Shown here piece after piece: positions 16,458 through 25,962 of a stretch of DNA of 53,821 nt (position 1 is its first letter; each line of letters begins with the position of its first letter). The notes under the pieces were generated by a model, which was not told where the DNA came from, ran no database searches, and worked only from the letters and a program-made list of their open reading frames with translations. Made by a program: the position numbers and the translations under genes. Source of the DNA: Sphaerospermopsis aphanizomenoides BCCUSP55 (GTDB lineage Bacteria > Cyanobacteriota > Cyanobacteriia > Cyanobacteriales > Nostocaceae); assembly GCF_001586785.1 (NCBI RefSeq), contig NZ_LUFH02000029.1, positions 1 through 53,821 of the forward strand. The letters run 5' to 3'.

Positions 16458-17606
16458 TTAAAACCGGAGAATTTCACGGTCATAATTTTCCGGTAAGGGT
16501 TCAATTTCCCAAACTATTCCTTCTCCTGGTTCTAATGCCACATCTATATATAATGATTCTACAGCAGTTGTGGCTACGGCTTCGTTGTCTGGAAAGGTTT
16601 GTAAATCTTCGGTGAGAAGTCGGAGTTTAAAACCTGCTGGAATGGTTAAACCAACTGTGAGATGACGTAGTTCAAAGCGCCATGTATCTTCTGTTTGGGA
16701 TGTTATTAGTAATTCGTATAATTGTCCAGCTATTTGTAATTGACGAGACAGTGTTTGTTGCGGTTGGGTTTCTGTTACACTTCTAGCACCAGCAGCGGCG
16801 TTTTGTAAATTTAATTTTTCCCAACCAAAATTTTCAGCTATTTGGGAAACACCATGTTGTAACCATTGCAAAACTGACCATTGTTCTGGTATTCCTAAAC
16901 GTTGTTGATATAAGTTTTGTCTCCACCCACCATGTTCAATTAATGCACCCCATAAGGTAAATGGAATGTCTGAACGGGGGTTGATAATTTCGGGATTTGC
17001 TAACCGAGTGATGAGGTTTTGCGCTTGGGTTTGTGGTAAAGGTGGTAATGAGGTTATAGTTTGGCGGGTGTTTTCTGTGGGACAAAGTTGTAATGTTAAA
17101 GTGAGGATGTTGATATCTGGGGTGATGTCATTTGCATCTAGAGAATAAGTGCGGTCGCTTGCATCATAATTACCTTTTGTTTTCAGTTGTTCATGAGTAC
17201 AATAACCCCAAATCTTCACATAACCATCTTCTGGTTCTACTTGTACAGCTAAATAATAATCTCCCACCCAAGTTGGAATATCCACCCATTCTTGAGGTAC
17301 TCGCAATTCACTTAAATCAATGGTATCTTGAGGAACTAAAATTAATTTTTTGGAGTCTATTATTACCGAAGTTCCATTTACAAATTCCCAAAAACTGGGT
17401 AATGTATTGGTAGATAGCCATACCTTGGCTTGTGGTGTTAAATCTTCTTGTAGCCATTGCAAAACTGTATTTAAGCAAAGTTCGTTAATATATGCTTGAT
17501 AGCGAGAATAGGAGTTAGAAAAAGATTGACTACTCAGTCTGGCTTTTTGCTGCGTGGTATCGGGAATTTCTAAAATCAAGTCTGTAGAATTAGTAAAGGT
17601 TAGCAT
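16458..17606 (-). CDS. DUF1822 family protein
   Basis: 382 residues. The DUF1822 pattern covers most of the protein, with AKVWLSTNTLPSFWEFVNG, VDIPTWVGDYYLAVQVEPED and the central WGYCTHEQLK. The C-terminal part (LRHLTVGLTIPAGFKLRLLTEDLQ) resembles a small beta sandwich. The family is cyanobacterial and regularly sits next to an unusual sigma factor gene, as here (125 bp upstream, same strand). It converges head-on with the TOPRIM-like gene with no gap. The biochemical role is unknown; a partner or regulator of the sigma factor is plausible. Confidence 0.85.
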   Translation of the reverse strand: MLTFTNSTDLILEIPDTTQQKARLSSQSFSNSYSRYQAYINELCLNTVLQWLQEDLTPQAKVWLSTNTLPSFWEFVNGTSVIIDSKKLILVPQDTIDLSELRVPQEWVDIPTWVGDYYLAVQVEPEDGYVKIWGYCTHEQLKTKGNYDASDRTYSLDANDITPDINILTLTLQLCPTENTRQTITSLPPLPQTQAQNLITRLANPEIINPRSDIPFTLWGALIEHGGWRQNLYQQRLGIPEQWSVLQWLQHGVSQIAENFGWEKLNLQNAAAGARSVTETQPQQTLSRQLQIAGQLYELLITSQTEDTWRFELRHLTVGLTIPAGFKLRLLTEDLQTFPDNEAVATTAVESLYIDVALEPGEGIVWEIEPLPENYDREILRF

Positions 17607-17689
17607 AGTTGGTGATTGGGGACTTGTTAAGAGTTTTTCACTAAAAGAATATGGATTAAATGAACCACGAAGAACGCGAAGAACGCGAA

Positions 17690-17725
17690 GGAAGAAGGAA
17701 GAAGGAAGAAGGAAGAAGGAAGAAG
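17690..17725. repeat. GGAAGAA heptamer repeat
   Basis: About five tandem GGAAGAA heptamers between the sigma factor and DUF1822 genes, preceded by ACGCGAAGA repeats. Being inside a probable operon, copy number could affect coupling. Confidence 0.75.
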
Positions 17726-17730
17726 ATATA

Positions 17731-18903
17731 TTATGAATTACAGTAATAAGTCTGTAGCCACTCTTCCATGACTACACTCATTTTTTTGAGTAGGTCTGAG
17801 GTGATGGAAATATGCAGGGTGTCTCGACTCCAGTTAGCTAAGGATTTTAATAAATTTTCTTGGGCTTTTTTGAGTCTGCGGGATACGGTATATTGTTGCA
17901 TTTCTAGTTGTTTGGCAATTTTGTCTTGGGTTAATCCTTGACGGTAATACAGTTGCAAAATTTGTTGTAATTGTGGTTCTATTTGGGATATTGCTGTAAT
18001 TAAAACCTGATTTATGGCTTTTTGCTGGTCGTTTCGTGTTTGTTCTTCTTCTTGGGCGATAATTTCGTTAACTAATGATTCTTGCTGTAAGCCGGGAAGG
18101 TTATCTAACCATTCCAAAGAATTATCTCCAGCTTGGGGAGTGTTGAGAGAATTGAGGGTGGGATAAAGATATTTGCGGATAGCTTTTGCGGTATTTAACA
18201 GCCATTTTTCCATATTTTGGGGATTTACTGACTGACTGCTTTGAGAATTATAACTTTTAGCGATCGCATTCCAAGTTTCCACATCTGGTGGAGGAAGTTG
18301 ACGAGATGTACCGGTGGGTGTGGGAACATAGAAAGTTTTGAAGCATTCCCAAGCAAGTGCATAAGCATTCACATCACTGGGAGATAAACCAGCGGTTGCT
18401 AACGACTCCAGCAATCGTTTTTTGGTGATTTTCCGCAATAAACCCCAATCTGTGCAGATATCAATTTCGTGACGTTGACGCAGAGTTTCCCGAATGGAAT
18501 TACTAAAAATCGTAGTGGCGTAATTTTTCAGATTACTATGATTGGGGTTAAAGGCTTTGAGAATTTTCTCAACTTGGGAAATAGCAATTTGGAAGCAGTC
18601 TGAGAGTTGATATTGTGTACTAGCGAAACTCGCAACTGTTTTTTGCGATACCCAATAACAACTTTCCTGTAAATAGGCGGTGAGATGTTCCCTGGCTAAA
18701 GATTCTGTTTCCGTCACTTGCCAATATTTATACCAATAAAGCGCCCAAAAAGATTCTGACTCAGAATTTGCTTGGGGTGTGTGGTTGAGACAACTTTGCA
18801 TACTACGCCGTAGTTTAGATTCTACCGCCCAGTTAGCAAAGCGATCGCCCGCAAACTGCACAAAAGTGGAAAAAATTTCAATGATGTTTTTTCGAGACTG
18901 CAT
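17731..18903 (-). CDS. Sigma-70 family RNA polymerase sigma factor (DUF1822-associated type)
   Basis: About 390 residues from the ATG giving MQSRKNIIEIF; a longer frame exists but would overlap the divergent secreted-protein gene. The C-terminus has a clear region 4 helix-turn-helix (LTQDKIAKQLEMQQYTVSRRLKKAQ). Region 2 is poorly recognisable (SNSIRETLRQRHEIDI could be part of it), so this is an atypical sigma factor. It is followed by its usual DUF1822 neighbour. The promoter region is shared with the divergent exported protein, a likely target. Regulon unknown. Confidence 0.78.
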   Translation of the reverse strand: MQSRKNIIEIFSTFVQFAGDRFANWAVESKLRRSMQSCLNHTPQANSESESFWALYWYKYWQVTETESLAREHLTAYLQESCYWVSQKTVASFASTQYQLSDCFQIAISQVEKILKAFNPNHSNLKNYATTIFSNSIRETLRQRHEIDICTDWGLLRKITKKRLLESLATAGLSPSDVNAYALAWECFKTFYVPTPTGTSRQLPPPDVETWNAIAKSYNSQSSQSVNPQNMEKWLLNTAKAIRKYLYPTLNSLNTPQAGDNSLEWLDNLPGLQQESLVNEIIAQEEEQTRNDQQKAINQVLITAISQIEPQLQQILQLYYRQGLTQDKIAKQLEMQQYTVSRRLKKAQENLLKSLANWSRDTLHISITSDLLKKMSVVMEEWLQTYYCNS

Positions 18904-18986
18904 AAAAATAATTTTTCTACCTATACAACCAGTGAAGGCGTTAATAAAGCTTTCATCAACCAACTTTACTACAAGGAAAGATAAGT

Positions 18987-19781
18987 ATGTTTCGCCCAAC
19001 CATGAAATCTTTAGTAATTGGTACTATCACTGCCCTAACTGCTACAACTAGCACCTTAGCCCAAGTACCAACATTGCACAACTTTCCAATAGTTCAAAAA
19101 TCCAATTTTACTTGTGCGCCCCATCTTCGTACTTATATTGTTAAACCGTTAGATAATCGCCAAGGCTTTGGTATTCGCTGCGTTAAATTGAGTGAAGGTA
19201 AACCAGGTAATACTATTCCCAGATTAGCATGGTATGGTGAAGGTAATTGGGGTGGTGCAACATATCGCCATCTCGGACAAGCAATTTATAGAGGTTCTAA
19301 CCTGGTTGGTTTTGCTTCCGATATTCATGGTAATGGCGAAGATATTAACAATAATTTTCCCGGAAATATCAAAATTAAAATCTTAAATTCATCAACAATT
19401 CATGTTACTGGTGCATGGAATGAAGAATGGCAATTAGTCCAATCTACCAACTACAAACCCTTACCCAGACCAACAACTTGTGGTGACTATTTAGATGAAT
19501 ATAAAGTTTCTGACCTGAATGGAAATCGTCAAGGTGAAGGGTTGCGTTGTGTTCTTCGTATCGGACCCAAAAACACAACTTGGTTTGGTAATGGTAACTG
19601 GGGAGGAACAACTTATTCCCACATTGGAACTCGTTCCTTTAATGGTTACGGTGCAGGTGATATTTGTGCTGCTGGTTTTGGTCCAATTTGCAACACCTTT
19701 GGTTATGGGTCTTTGAAACTAACTCCTGTAACTGGTGGGTTTGATGTTACAGGTGCATGGAGTGAAAAATGGAGGCAATAA
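18987..19781 (+). CDS. Exported protein with a duplicated GNWGG...TGAW module
   Basis: 264 residues; the start could also be the ATG five codons in (MKSLVIGTIT). A signal peptide is cut after about TSTLAQ. The mature protein contains two copies of one module. Each has a pair of cysteines (CAPHLRTY..GIRCV; CGDYLDEY..GLRCV), a GNWGG(A/T)TY.H(L/I)G block and a closing VTGAW(N/S)E(E/K)W. Each probably has an internal disulfide. I do not recognise the family; secreted binding domain is a reasonable guess. It is divergent from the sigma factor gene and followed by another exported protein. Confidence 0.75.
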   Translation: MFRPTMKSLVIGTITALTATTSTLAQVPTLHNFPIVQKSNFTCAPHLRTYIVKPLDNRQGFGIRCVKLSEGKPGNTIPRLAWYGEGNWGGATYRHLGQAIYRGSNLVGFASDIHGNGEDINNNFPGNIKIKILNSSTIHVTGAWNEEWQLVQSTNYKPLPRPTTCGDYLDEYKVSDLNGNRQGEGLRCVLRIGPKNTTWFGNGNWGGTTYSHIGTRSFNGYGAGDICAAGFGPICNTFGYGSLKLTPVTGGFDVTGAWSEKWRQ

Positions 19782-19843
19782 ATAAGAATCCAGAAAGATT
19801 TTAATTTGCTAATTCACAACATCAAAAAAAGACAGTAAATCAA

Positions 19844-20320
19844 ATGTTGAAACAGTCTTTAAGTCTTGCTATTTCCAGTTTAGCTTTAGCTACAACCTTA
19901 GTTAGTCCTGCTATAGCTGCACCTGCTGATTTTATTGGTACTTGGGTAAACAAAGATAGTAATACTCGTGGTGTTACTCGCTTAGTAATTACCTCTGCTG
20001 GTGGTGATAAATTAAATATTCAAGTATTTGGTCAATGTCATCCACAAGATTGTGATTGGGGAACTGTTCCCTTAGTAACTTATGGTGTGAATGTCCAAGA
20101 TGCAAATCATGGTTATGGAACAGCAAACTATAATAAAGGTTTTGCGAGTTCTCTATTAACTTTTAGTTACGGTAGCAGCCAAATTATGTTGCAAGGTTAC
20201 ACTCAATTTCTAGATAATAGTGGCCGTCAGAATTACTACTCCCGTGAATACTTTCAACAGCAAGCGAAAATAAAATTTCCTCCTAATATCCGCACTTTAC
20301 CTAATATTAGAGATAGATAG
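19844..20320 (+). CDS. Small exported protein of unknown function
   Basis: 158 residues with a signal peptide ending at PAIAA. The mature part begins PADFIGTWVNKDSNTRGVTR, a lipocalin-like GTW opening, and includes GQCHPQDCDWGTV with two cysteines for a likely disulfide. Probably a small beta-barrel or beta sandwich in the periplasm. It follows the duplicated-module protein after 62 bp on the same strand, so the two may form an operon. Similar short GTW..CHPxDCDWG proteins occur in cyanobacteria but no function is known to me. Confidence 0.75.
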   Translation: MLKQSLSLAISSLALATTLVSPAIAAPADFIGTWVNKDSNTRGVTRLVITSAGGDKLNIQVFGQCHPQDCDWGTVPLVTYGVNVQDANHGYGTANYNKGFASSLLTFSYGSSQIMLQGYTQFLDNSGRQNYYSREYFQQQAKIKFPPNIRTLPNIRDR

Positions 20321-20369
20321 TGATTAAGGAAGCAGGAGGACGAAGGCAGGAGGTAGAAGGTAATCCCCA

Positions 20370-20405
20370 TAAATAAAATCCAAAATCCAAAATCCAAAAT
20401 CCAAA
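20370..20405. repeat. AAAATCC heptamer repeat
   Basis: Four to five tandem AAAATCC heptamers at the convergent junction between the exported protein and the lipoprotein. STRR class. Confidence 0.75.
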
Positions 20406-20407
20406 AT

Positions 20408-21316
20408 TTAATTATTAGGTACAGCTTTCAATCCTGTAGCTTTGAGAATTTCGGTTTCACCTTTTCTCACTATCAGGGTTGAATCAGCGTTTCCATCTTC
20501 TGTAATTGGTTGTTCTAAAATGTAGTTAAAATCGCCATTTGTCCAACCTGTTACACATCTACCATCCCGACAGGAAACTTTTCCCCCTGAGAGTTCAATA
20601 CATTTACCTTTGGCATCACATCCTTTATAACTAATATCTCCTGTATTATTAACTCCTGTCCAAGAGTCATGATTACCTGTTGTAATTGTCCATTCACCAT
20701 TACTGATAGTTTGGGTTTTATTATTTGCAGACGGAGTTTGTTCTTTCGCTATTTCTCCACTGACTATTTCATTTCCTACAATAACCGATGCTGATTTACT
20801 ATTCTCAGGTTTAGATGATGTTTTCTCATCTACAACTTCCATTTTGGTAATGATAGATTCTTGGCGAGTTTTACCGCAGGGTTCAGCACTTTGACAATCA
20901 TTGACTGATTCTATAGTATAAACAGCGCGTACTTTCTTATTTAAAAATTTGCTTTCTTCTGCACAAATTTCAAAACTTGCACCAACTTGGCTTTCTTTAC
21001 CTTTTTCATCAACTAAGGTGACATAACAAAGTAAATCACCATTGACTAATTCTTTGACTGTGCCAATTTGGGGTTGTTTGGGTAATTTCTTGCGAGTCGT
21101 TTGATTTTTTTTTCTGGTGTTGCTAACAGTTTGGGAAGTAGATTCTGTTTGAACTGGAATTTCTGTTTTTCCTTCAGATTCTGGAGAAGTTTGTGGTTGA
21201 GATTGGGCGACAGTATTAGTTGATGTTTCTTGTGTTGTGCTATTTGGTGAATTACTACAACTGACAAGAGAGATGCAGGAAAGAATTAAGGAAATTGTAG
21301 GAATTAATTTTTGCAT
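20408..21316 (-). CDS. Putative lipoprotein
   Basis: 302 residues. A lipobox LVSC at residues 17-20 predicts lipid attachment at C20. A long Ser/Thr/Gln-rich linker (about 22-80) follows, then a first domain around GTVKELVNGDLLCYVTL..EICAEES with cysteines, and a second domain with WTITTGNHDSWTG, GCDAKGKCIEL and CRDGRCVTGW, rich in paired cysteines. Probably anchored in the outer or plasma membrane. It lies 11 bp after mtnA on the same strand and is likely cotranscribed with it. No function can be assigned. Confidence 0.75.
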   Translation of the reverse strand: MQKLIPTISLILSCISLVSCSNSPNSTTQETSTNTVAQSQPQTSPESEGKTEIPVQTESTSQTVSNTRKKNQTTRKKLPKQPQIGTVKELVNGDLLCYVTLVDEKGKESQVGASFEICAEESKFLNKKVRAVYTIESVNDCQSAEPCGKTRQESIITKMEVVDEKTSSKPENSKSASVIVGNEIVSGEIAKEQTPSANNKTQTISNGEWTITTGNHDSWTGVNNTGDISYKGCDAKGKCIELSGGKVSCRDGRCVTGWTNGDFNYILEQPITEDGNADSTLIVRKGETEILKATGLKAVPNN

Positions 21317-21327
21317 TAGCTTTTCAT

Positions 21328-22371
21328 TTAAGCCCCTTGCTTTAACTGAGATTTTATTAACTCACCAGGAGGAAAAGCACCATTTTCTGTAATAATGGCT
21401 GTAATTAACTTGGCTGGAGTCACATCAAAAGCAGGGTTATAAAATTCTGCGCCTGAAGGTGTGAGAATGGTATCACCAACTTGATAAACTTCTGATGGAT
21501 GACGTTCTTCAATAGGAATTTGACTGCCTTCAGCTAAGGTAAAATCAATAGTAGAAATAGGTGCAGCAACAAAGAAAGGAATATTATGAGCTTTAGCAAC
21601 AATTGCTAAACTGTAAGTACCAATTTTATTAGCTGTATCGCCATTTGCGGCTATTCTATCAGCACCGACCACCACTGCATCAATTAAACCTTGTTTCATA
21701 CAATGGGCAGCCATACTATCAGTAATAACTGTCACAGGAATTCCTTCTTGTACACATTCCCAGGCTGTGAGTTTTGCACCTTGTAAACGAGGACGGGTTT
21801 CATCTGCAAATACCCTTGTTAATCTTCCTTCTCTCCACGCAGAACGCACTACACCCAATGCTGTACCATAACCAGCAGTTGCTAAAGCACCAGTGTTACA
21901 GTGGGTAAGTATGGTTAGCTTGTCGGGAGTTTTGGGTAAAGCCTCTAAACCATGATCACCTATTTGTTGACAAGTTTGGATATCTTCTGCGTTGATTTTT
22001 TGGGCAGTTTCCAGGAGAATTTGTTTAATTTCGGCAATTGTTCCCAAAGTTTCATAGGCAGTTTGCATCATTCTTCCAATTGCCCAAAATAAGTTTACCG
22101 CTGTGGGACGGGTAGAACGCAATAACTGGGCAACTTTTTCTAAGCGGTTTAAAAATTCTTGTCTATCGGTGGTTTCAATTTCTCTTGCACCCAAATATAT
22201 ACCATAAGCCGCAGCAACACCAATCGCTGGCGCACCTCTGACAATCATAGTGGTAATGGCCTCTGCCATGTCTTCGCTGCGATTAATCTCTACCACAGCA
22301 TACTCATTTGGTAAGCGGGTTTGGTCGATGAGTAAAACTGAGTTATTTTTCCAAACAATGGGATAAAGCAT
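21328..22371 (-). CDS. mtnA: S-methyl-5-thioribose-1-phosphate isomerase
   Basis: 347 residues, full length. The eIF2B-like isomerase pattern is complete: [13 protein letters not shown] near residue 45-57, [14 protein letters not shown] with the catalytic cysteine, and [20 protein letters not shown] with the catalytic aspartate. It converts methylthioribose-1-phosphate to the ribulose form in methionine salvage. No other salvage gene is adjacent. A lipoprotein gene follows 11 bp downstream. Confidence 0.95.
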   Translation of the reverse strand: MLYPIVWKNNSVLLIDQTRLPNEYAVVEINRSEDMAEAITTMIVRGAPAIGVAAAYGIYLGAREIETTDRQEFLNRLEKVAQLLRSTRPTAVNLFWAIGRMMQTAYETLGTIAEIKQILLETAQKINAEDIQTCQQIGDHGLEALPKTPDKLTILTHCNTGALATAGYGTALGVVRSAWREGRLTRVFADETRPRLQGAKLTAWECVQEGIPVTVITDSMAAHCMKQGLIDAVVVGADRIAANGDTANKIGTYSLAIVAKAHNIPFFVAAPISTIDFTLAEGSQIPIEERHPSEVYQVGDTILTPSGAEFYNPAFDVTPAKLITAIITENGAFPPGELIKSQLKQGA

Positions 22372-22527
22372 AATTTAAAAGGAGTCAGTAGTCAGGAGTC
22401 AGTAGTCAGGAGGTTAGAAGAATAATAATAAATTTCACCTATTCTCTATTCCTTACTACTGTGGGAAATAAGCAATCATCATAGCAACTTTGGGGTGATT
22501 ATGAGCGATATTAATATTTTTATTGTC

Positions 22528-22556
22528 TGATAGCGTAGCGTGGCGTAGCCATATCA
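22528..22556. repeat. GC-rich palindromic repeat
   Basis: TGATA and TATCA flank a GC-rich core containing GCGTAGCGTGGCGTAGCC. It resembles the GC-rich unit of the tandem repeat at 29841-29912. It is an isolated, likely interspersed, repeat between mtnA and the WD40 gene. Confidence 0.45.
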
Positions 22557-22659
22557 GAATTTACAAAATTTAAGGATTTACAGGATGTTTGTTAGAGTTG
22601 TGATTTTTGGGGATTTGGAGATTTAGAGGATATTTTTATTGTCAGAATCAGGATGCAGA

Positions 22660-23367
22660 CTACTCTAACCGCCAAGTTTTGATGGTCATGGCATCGGTAT
22701 CACCCGCACTCAGACTACTCGCACTGATCACAGTTTTACCATCGGAGGTTATAAATAGGGGATGCAGTAAACCAGAATGACCAATCAAGGTAGATTTCAA
22801 TTTTCCCGTTTGCAAGTTCCAAATTTTGATAGTTGTATCCCAACTTCCACTGACTAAAGTGTTACCATCTGGGCTGATGACTAGGGAATAAACTCCTTCA
22901 GAATGACTAGTGAGGGTAGATTTCAATTTTCCTGTTTGCAAGTTCCATATTTTGATAGTAGTGTCACGATCTCCACTAATTAAAGTGTTACCATCTGGGC
23001 TAATTGCTAGGGCATTAAAACCAGGATTGCCAGTGAGGGTAGATTTCAATTCCCCTGTTCGCAAGTTCCAGATTTTGATAGAAGTAATCCAACCACTAAC
23101 ATTATTTTTATTGACCAAAACTTCAACACTATTACTACTCGCACTAGCTAAAGTGTTACCATCGGGGCTGATAGCTATAGAATCAAGAGGATCAGTATTA
23201 CCAATCACATTTGTAGATTGCAGCAAGAATTTACTCTGAAGATGGGTAAGCAAAAATAACTGATTAAAGGGAGAAAGACTATATTTAGTATAACCATAAA
23301 TTTGAGTTCCAAGTAATAAAATTACACCACCAAAAATGGCAATTCTTAAAAATAATTTGTCTTTCAT
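22660..23367 (-). CDS. Membrane-anchored short WD40-repeat protein
   Basis: 235 residues. One N-terminal transmembrane segment (about 8-26, IAIFGGVILLLGTQIYGY) leaves the rest outside or in the lumen. About four WD40 blades follow, each of the type SPDGNTLxSGxxDTTIKIWNLQ, two nearly identical at the DNA level. A normal propeller needs six to eight blades, so it may dimerise, complete a propeller with another chain, or be shortened. It probably serves as a scaffold. Confidence 0.85.
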   Translation of the reverse strand: MKDKLFLRIAIFGGVILLLGTQIYGYTKYSLSPFNQLFLLTHLQSKFLLQSTNVIGNTDPLDSIAISPDGNTLASASSNSVEVLVNKNNVSGWITSIKIWNLRTGELKSTLTGNPGFNALAISPDGNTLISGDRDTTIKIWNLQTGKLKSTLTSHSEGVYSLVISPDGNTLVSGSWDTTIKIWNLQTGKLKSTLIGHSGLLHPLFITSDGKTVISASSLSAGDTDAMTIKTWRLE

Positions 23368-23771
23368 AGGATAAATTTTTCTATTTTCTTTAAGTCCCGT
23401 TAGCTATTTCTGGCATAGCTGCGTTTTATTCTCTAGTTGCCGTTTTCTACTACTGTTGTAAATACGCAATTATCATAGCAATTTTAGGGTTATTATGGGT
23501 GATGTTAAGCTGTTGTATATTTAATTTTTATAGGTCTAGGGGGCAAGATGACCGCACTACAAGAATTTACTATCTTGGGATGATAAAATTTTCAGATGCG
23601 TAATCGCTGAAGATTTTCATTGTCTAATTTTGTATTTTTTTATACAAATGGAAATATTTTTTTGACACTGAATACCTAACTACATAGATATAAATTTCAT
23701 ATTTAATTATCGAAATAGAATTTTTACCAGCAATTCACTATAAAATCTAAACTTTCAAATCAAACAGCACA
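23368..23771. other. Intergenic region, no gene seen
   Basis: Divergent region between the WD40 and malic enzyme genes. AT-rich, no ORF with family character, no RNA gene recognised. The right part (TATACAAATGG, AT tracts) is probably the malic enzyme promoter, not resolved further. Confidence 0.45.
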
Positions 23772-25163
23772 ATGACAAACTTAACTCCTAATTCTAGTTT
23801 CAGTGTTACTCTGCGTTTGCAGATTCCCAATCGCGTGGGAATGTTAGCATCTGTGACGCAAGCGATCGCTGTCAATGGTGGTAATCTTGGTCAAATTGAT
23901 TTAATTGAACAAACCCGCCAAGAATCCATCCGTGATATTACAGTTGATGCTGCTAGTACCGAACACGCGGAAACCATTGTTCAAGCAGTAAAAGCATTAC
24001 CCGACATCAAGGTAATTAGTGTTTATGACCGGACTTTTAATTTACATCGTGGTGGCAAAATTAGCATTGCTAGTAGAATTCCTTTAAAAAGTGTTTCTGA
24101 TTTAGCAATGGCTTACACTCCGGGTGTGGGGCGGATTTGTACAGCGATCGCCCAAAATCCAGAGGAAGTTTACAACCTGACTATCAAACAAAACACTGTA
24201 GCCATTGTCACCGATGGTAGTGCGGTTTTAGGCTTGGGAAATCTTGGACCCGGTGCAGCTTTACCCGTAATGGAAGGTAAGGCGATGCTATTTAAAGAAT
24301 TTGCAGGAATTGATGCTTTCCCTATTTGTCTGGATACCCAAGATACAGATGAGATTGTCAAAGCAGTAAAAAATATTGCCCCTGTCTTTGGTGGTGTAAA
24401 TTTAGAAGATATTGCTGCACCGCGCTGTTTTGAAATTGAAAAAAGACTGCGGCAAGAATTAGATATACCAGTGTTTCACGATGACCAACATGGGACAGCA
24501 ATTGTGACTTTGGCTGCATTGTTTAACGCTTTAAAATTAGTCAATAAATCAATTGCAGACATCCGCATTGTGATTAATGGTGCTGGTGCAGCGGGAGTGG
24601 CGATCGCGCGTTTACTTCGCAAAGCCGGCGCAGAAACCATCTTGATGTGTGATTCTAAAGGCATTATATCCACTAATCGCACTGATTTAAACGAAGAAAA
24701 ACTGGAATTTGCAGTGAAAGCCCAAGGAACTTTAGCCGGCGCAACCCAAGGTGCAGATGTGTTTATCGGTGTTAGCGCCCCTGGAGTTTTAACACCAGAA
24801 ATGGTACAAGGAATGACCAAGGATGCAATTGTATTTGCAATGGCTAATCCCATCCCCGAAATACAACCAGAATTAGCCCCCAAAAACGTGGCAGTTATGG
24901 CCACAGGTCGCAGTGACTACCCCAACCAAATTAACAACGTCTTGGCTTTTCCAGGAGTGTTTCGTGGGGCTTTAGATTGTCGGGCGAAAACGATTACTAC
25001 AACCATGTATTTACAAGCTGCAAGTGCGATCGCTTCTTTGGTTAAACCTTCTGACTTAAATCGAGAACATATTATTCCTTCCGTTTTTGATAGTCGTGTA
25101 GCTACCGCTGTTGCTGCTGCTGTACAACAAGCCGCAAGGGAAGAAGGAATAGCACAAAGTTAA
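23772..25163 (+). CDS. NAD(P)-dependent malic enzyme with N-terminal ACT domain
   Basis: 463 residues. An ACT-like regulatory domain (about 10-85, LQIPNRVGMLASVTQAI) precedes the malic enzyme: MAYTPGVGRI with the catalytic Tyr, TDGSAVLGLG, VMEGKAMLF with the catalytic Lys, VFHDDQHGTA for the metal, and the NAD fold INGAGAAGVAIARLL. It decarboxylates malate to pyruvate. The ACT domain suggests allosteric control by a small ligand. The gene stands alone. Confidence 0.95.
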   Translation: MTNLTPNSSFSVTLRLQIPNRVGMLASVTQAIAVNGGNLGQIDLIEQTRQESIRDITVDAASTEHAETIVQAVKALPDIKVISVYDRTFNLHRGGKISIASRIPLKSVSDLAMAYTPGVGRICTAIAQNPEEVYNLTIKQNTVAIVTDGSAVLGLGNLGPGAALPVMEGKAMLFKEFAGIDAFPICLDTQDTDEIVKAVKNIAPVFGGVNLEDIAAPRCFEIEKRLRQELDIPVFHDDQHGTAIVTLAALFNALKLVNKSIADIRIVINGAGAAGVAIARLLRKAGAETILMCDSKGIISTNRTDLNEEKLEFAVKAQGTLAGATQGADVFIGVSAPGVLTPEMVQGMTKDAIVFAMANPIPEIQPELAPKNVAVMATGRSDYPNQINNVLAFPGVFRGALDCRAKTITTTMYLQAASAIASLVKPSDLNREHIIPSVFDSRVATAVAAAVQQAAREEGIAQS

Positions 25164-25195
25164 TTGACAATTGATAATTGATAATTGACAATTTT
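25163..25195. repeat. AATTGATA/AATTGACA direct repeat
   Basis: Short tandem array of ATTGACA/ATTGATA units after the malic enzyme stop; related units recur near 49190. Repetitive intergenic DNA. Confidence 0.45.
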
Positions 25196-25416
25196 CTGTA
25201 AAGGAGAAAAAATCCAACAGTTTCTATTCCCCAATCCTTTCATTTATAGGGAGAGGTAATTGTCAATTTTTAATTTTTAATTGTTGAATAAGTCCTATAT
25301 AGGGAATTAGGTTATAGGATATAAATCATCAACTTTAAACTTTCTCATTCCTATTCCCTATTCCCTCTGGCAAATCATCTTTTATCTAATATCTAACTGC
25401 TGAATTTCGATCAACC

Positions 25417-25884
25417 ATGAAATACCCAATTATTACTTTTTCCCTAGCAGCTACATTAACTTTATTTACTACTGTAGCCAAAGCTCAAGAACAACTATTA
25501 TTATGTTCCTTGGATTCTGCCAACGTCACGAGCAATCAAACATTAACCAAACAAACAAAAACTGATATCAAAAATTCATCAGGTGCAGCAGAAATAGCTT
25601 TAGCCAAACATCTCAAAACAATCAAAGCGAAAATGTATGGTGCTTTTTGGTGTCCACATTGTCACCACCAAAAAGAACTCTTTGGTAAACAAGCATGGGC
25701 AACAATTACATATATTGAATGTGATCCAAAAGGTACTAAACCCCGACCTGATTTGTGTCAAAAAGCCAAAATTCAAGGTTATCCTACTTGGGAAATTAAA
25801 GGTAAAAAATATCCAGGAATGCAATCTTTAGAAACCATTGCTAACATTTCTGGTTACAAAGGAAAACGCAATTTCAAGAACTAA
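25417..25884 (+). CDS. Exported thioredoxin-like protein (CPHC)
   Basis: 155 residues with a signal peptide ending near VAKAQE. The mature part holds YGAFWCPHCHHQKELFG, a thioredoxin-fold CPHC redox site, followed by a cysteine pair (ECDPKGTKPRPDLCQ) and the cis-Pro loop GYPTW. This matches the soluble redox domain fused to vitamin K epoxide reductases in cyanobacteria, but here it stands alone. It likely helps form disulfides in the lumen or periplasm. A partner oxidase is not nearby. Confidence 0.87.
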   Translation: MKYPIITFSLAATLTLFTTVAKAQEQLLLCSLDSANVTSNQTLTKQTKTDIKNSSGAAEIALAKHLKTIKAKMYGAFWCPHCHHQKELFGKQAWATITYIECDPKGTKPRPDLCQKAKIQGYPTWEIKGKKYPGMQSLETIANISGYKGKRNFKN

Positions 25885-25908
25885 TTTAAACACAAAATTA
25901 GAAAAAAA

Positions 25909-25938
25909 GAATCCCCACTTTTTAAGAAGTCGGGGAGA
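25909..25938. terminator. CCCC..CTT / AAG..GGGG hairpin after the thioredoxin-like gene
   Basis: Inverted repeat ATCCCC.CTT...AAG.CGGGGA with a short loop. A close relative with the same arms lies at 47510-47536 after aspA. It sits just downstream of a stop codon, so it probably works as a terminator or 3' stabiliser. Confidence 0.5.
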
Positions 25939-25962
25939 TAAAGCAATGATATAATATAAATC

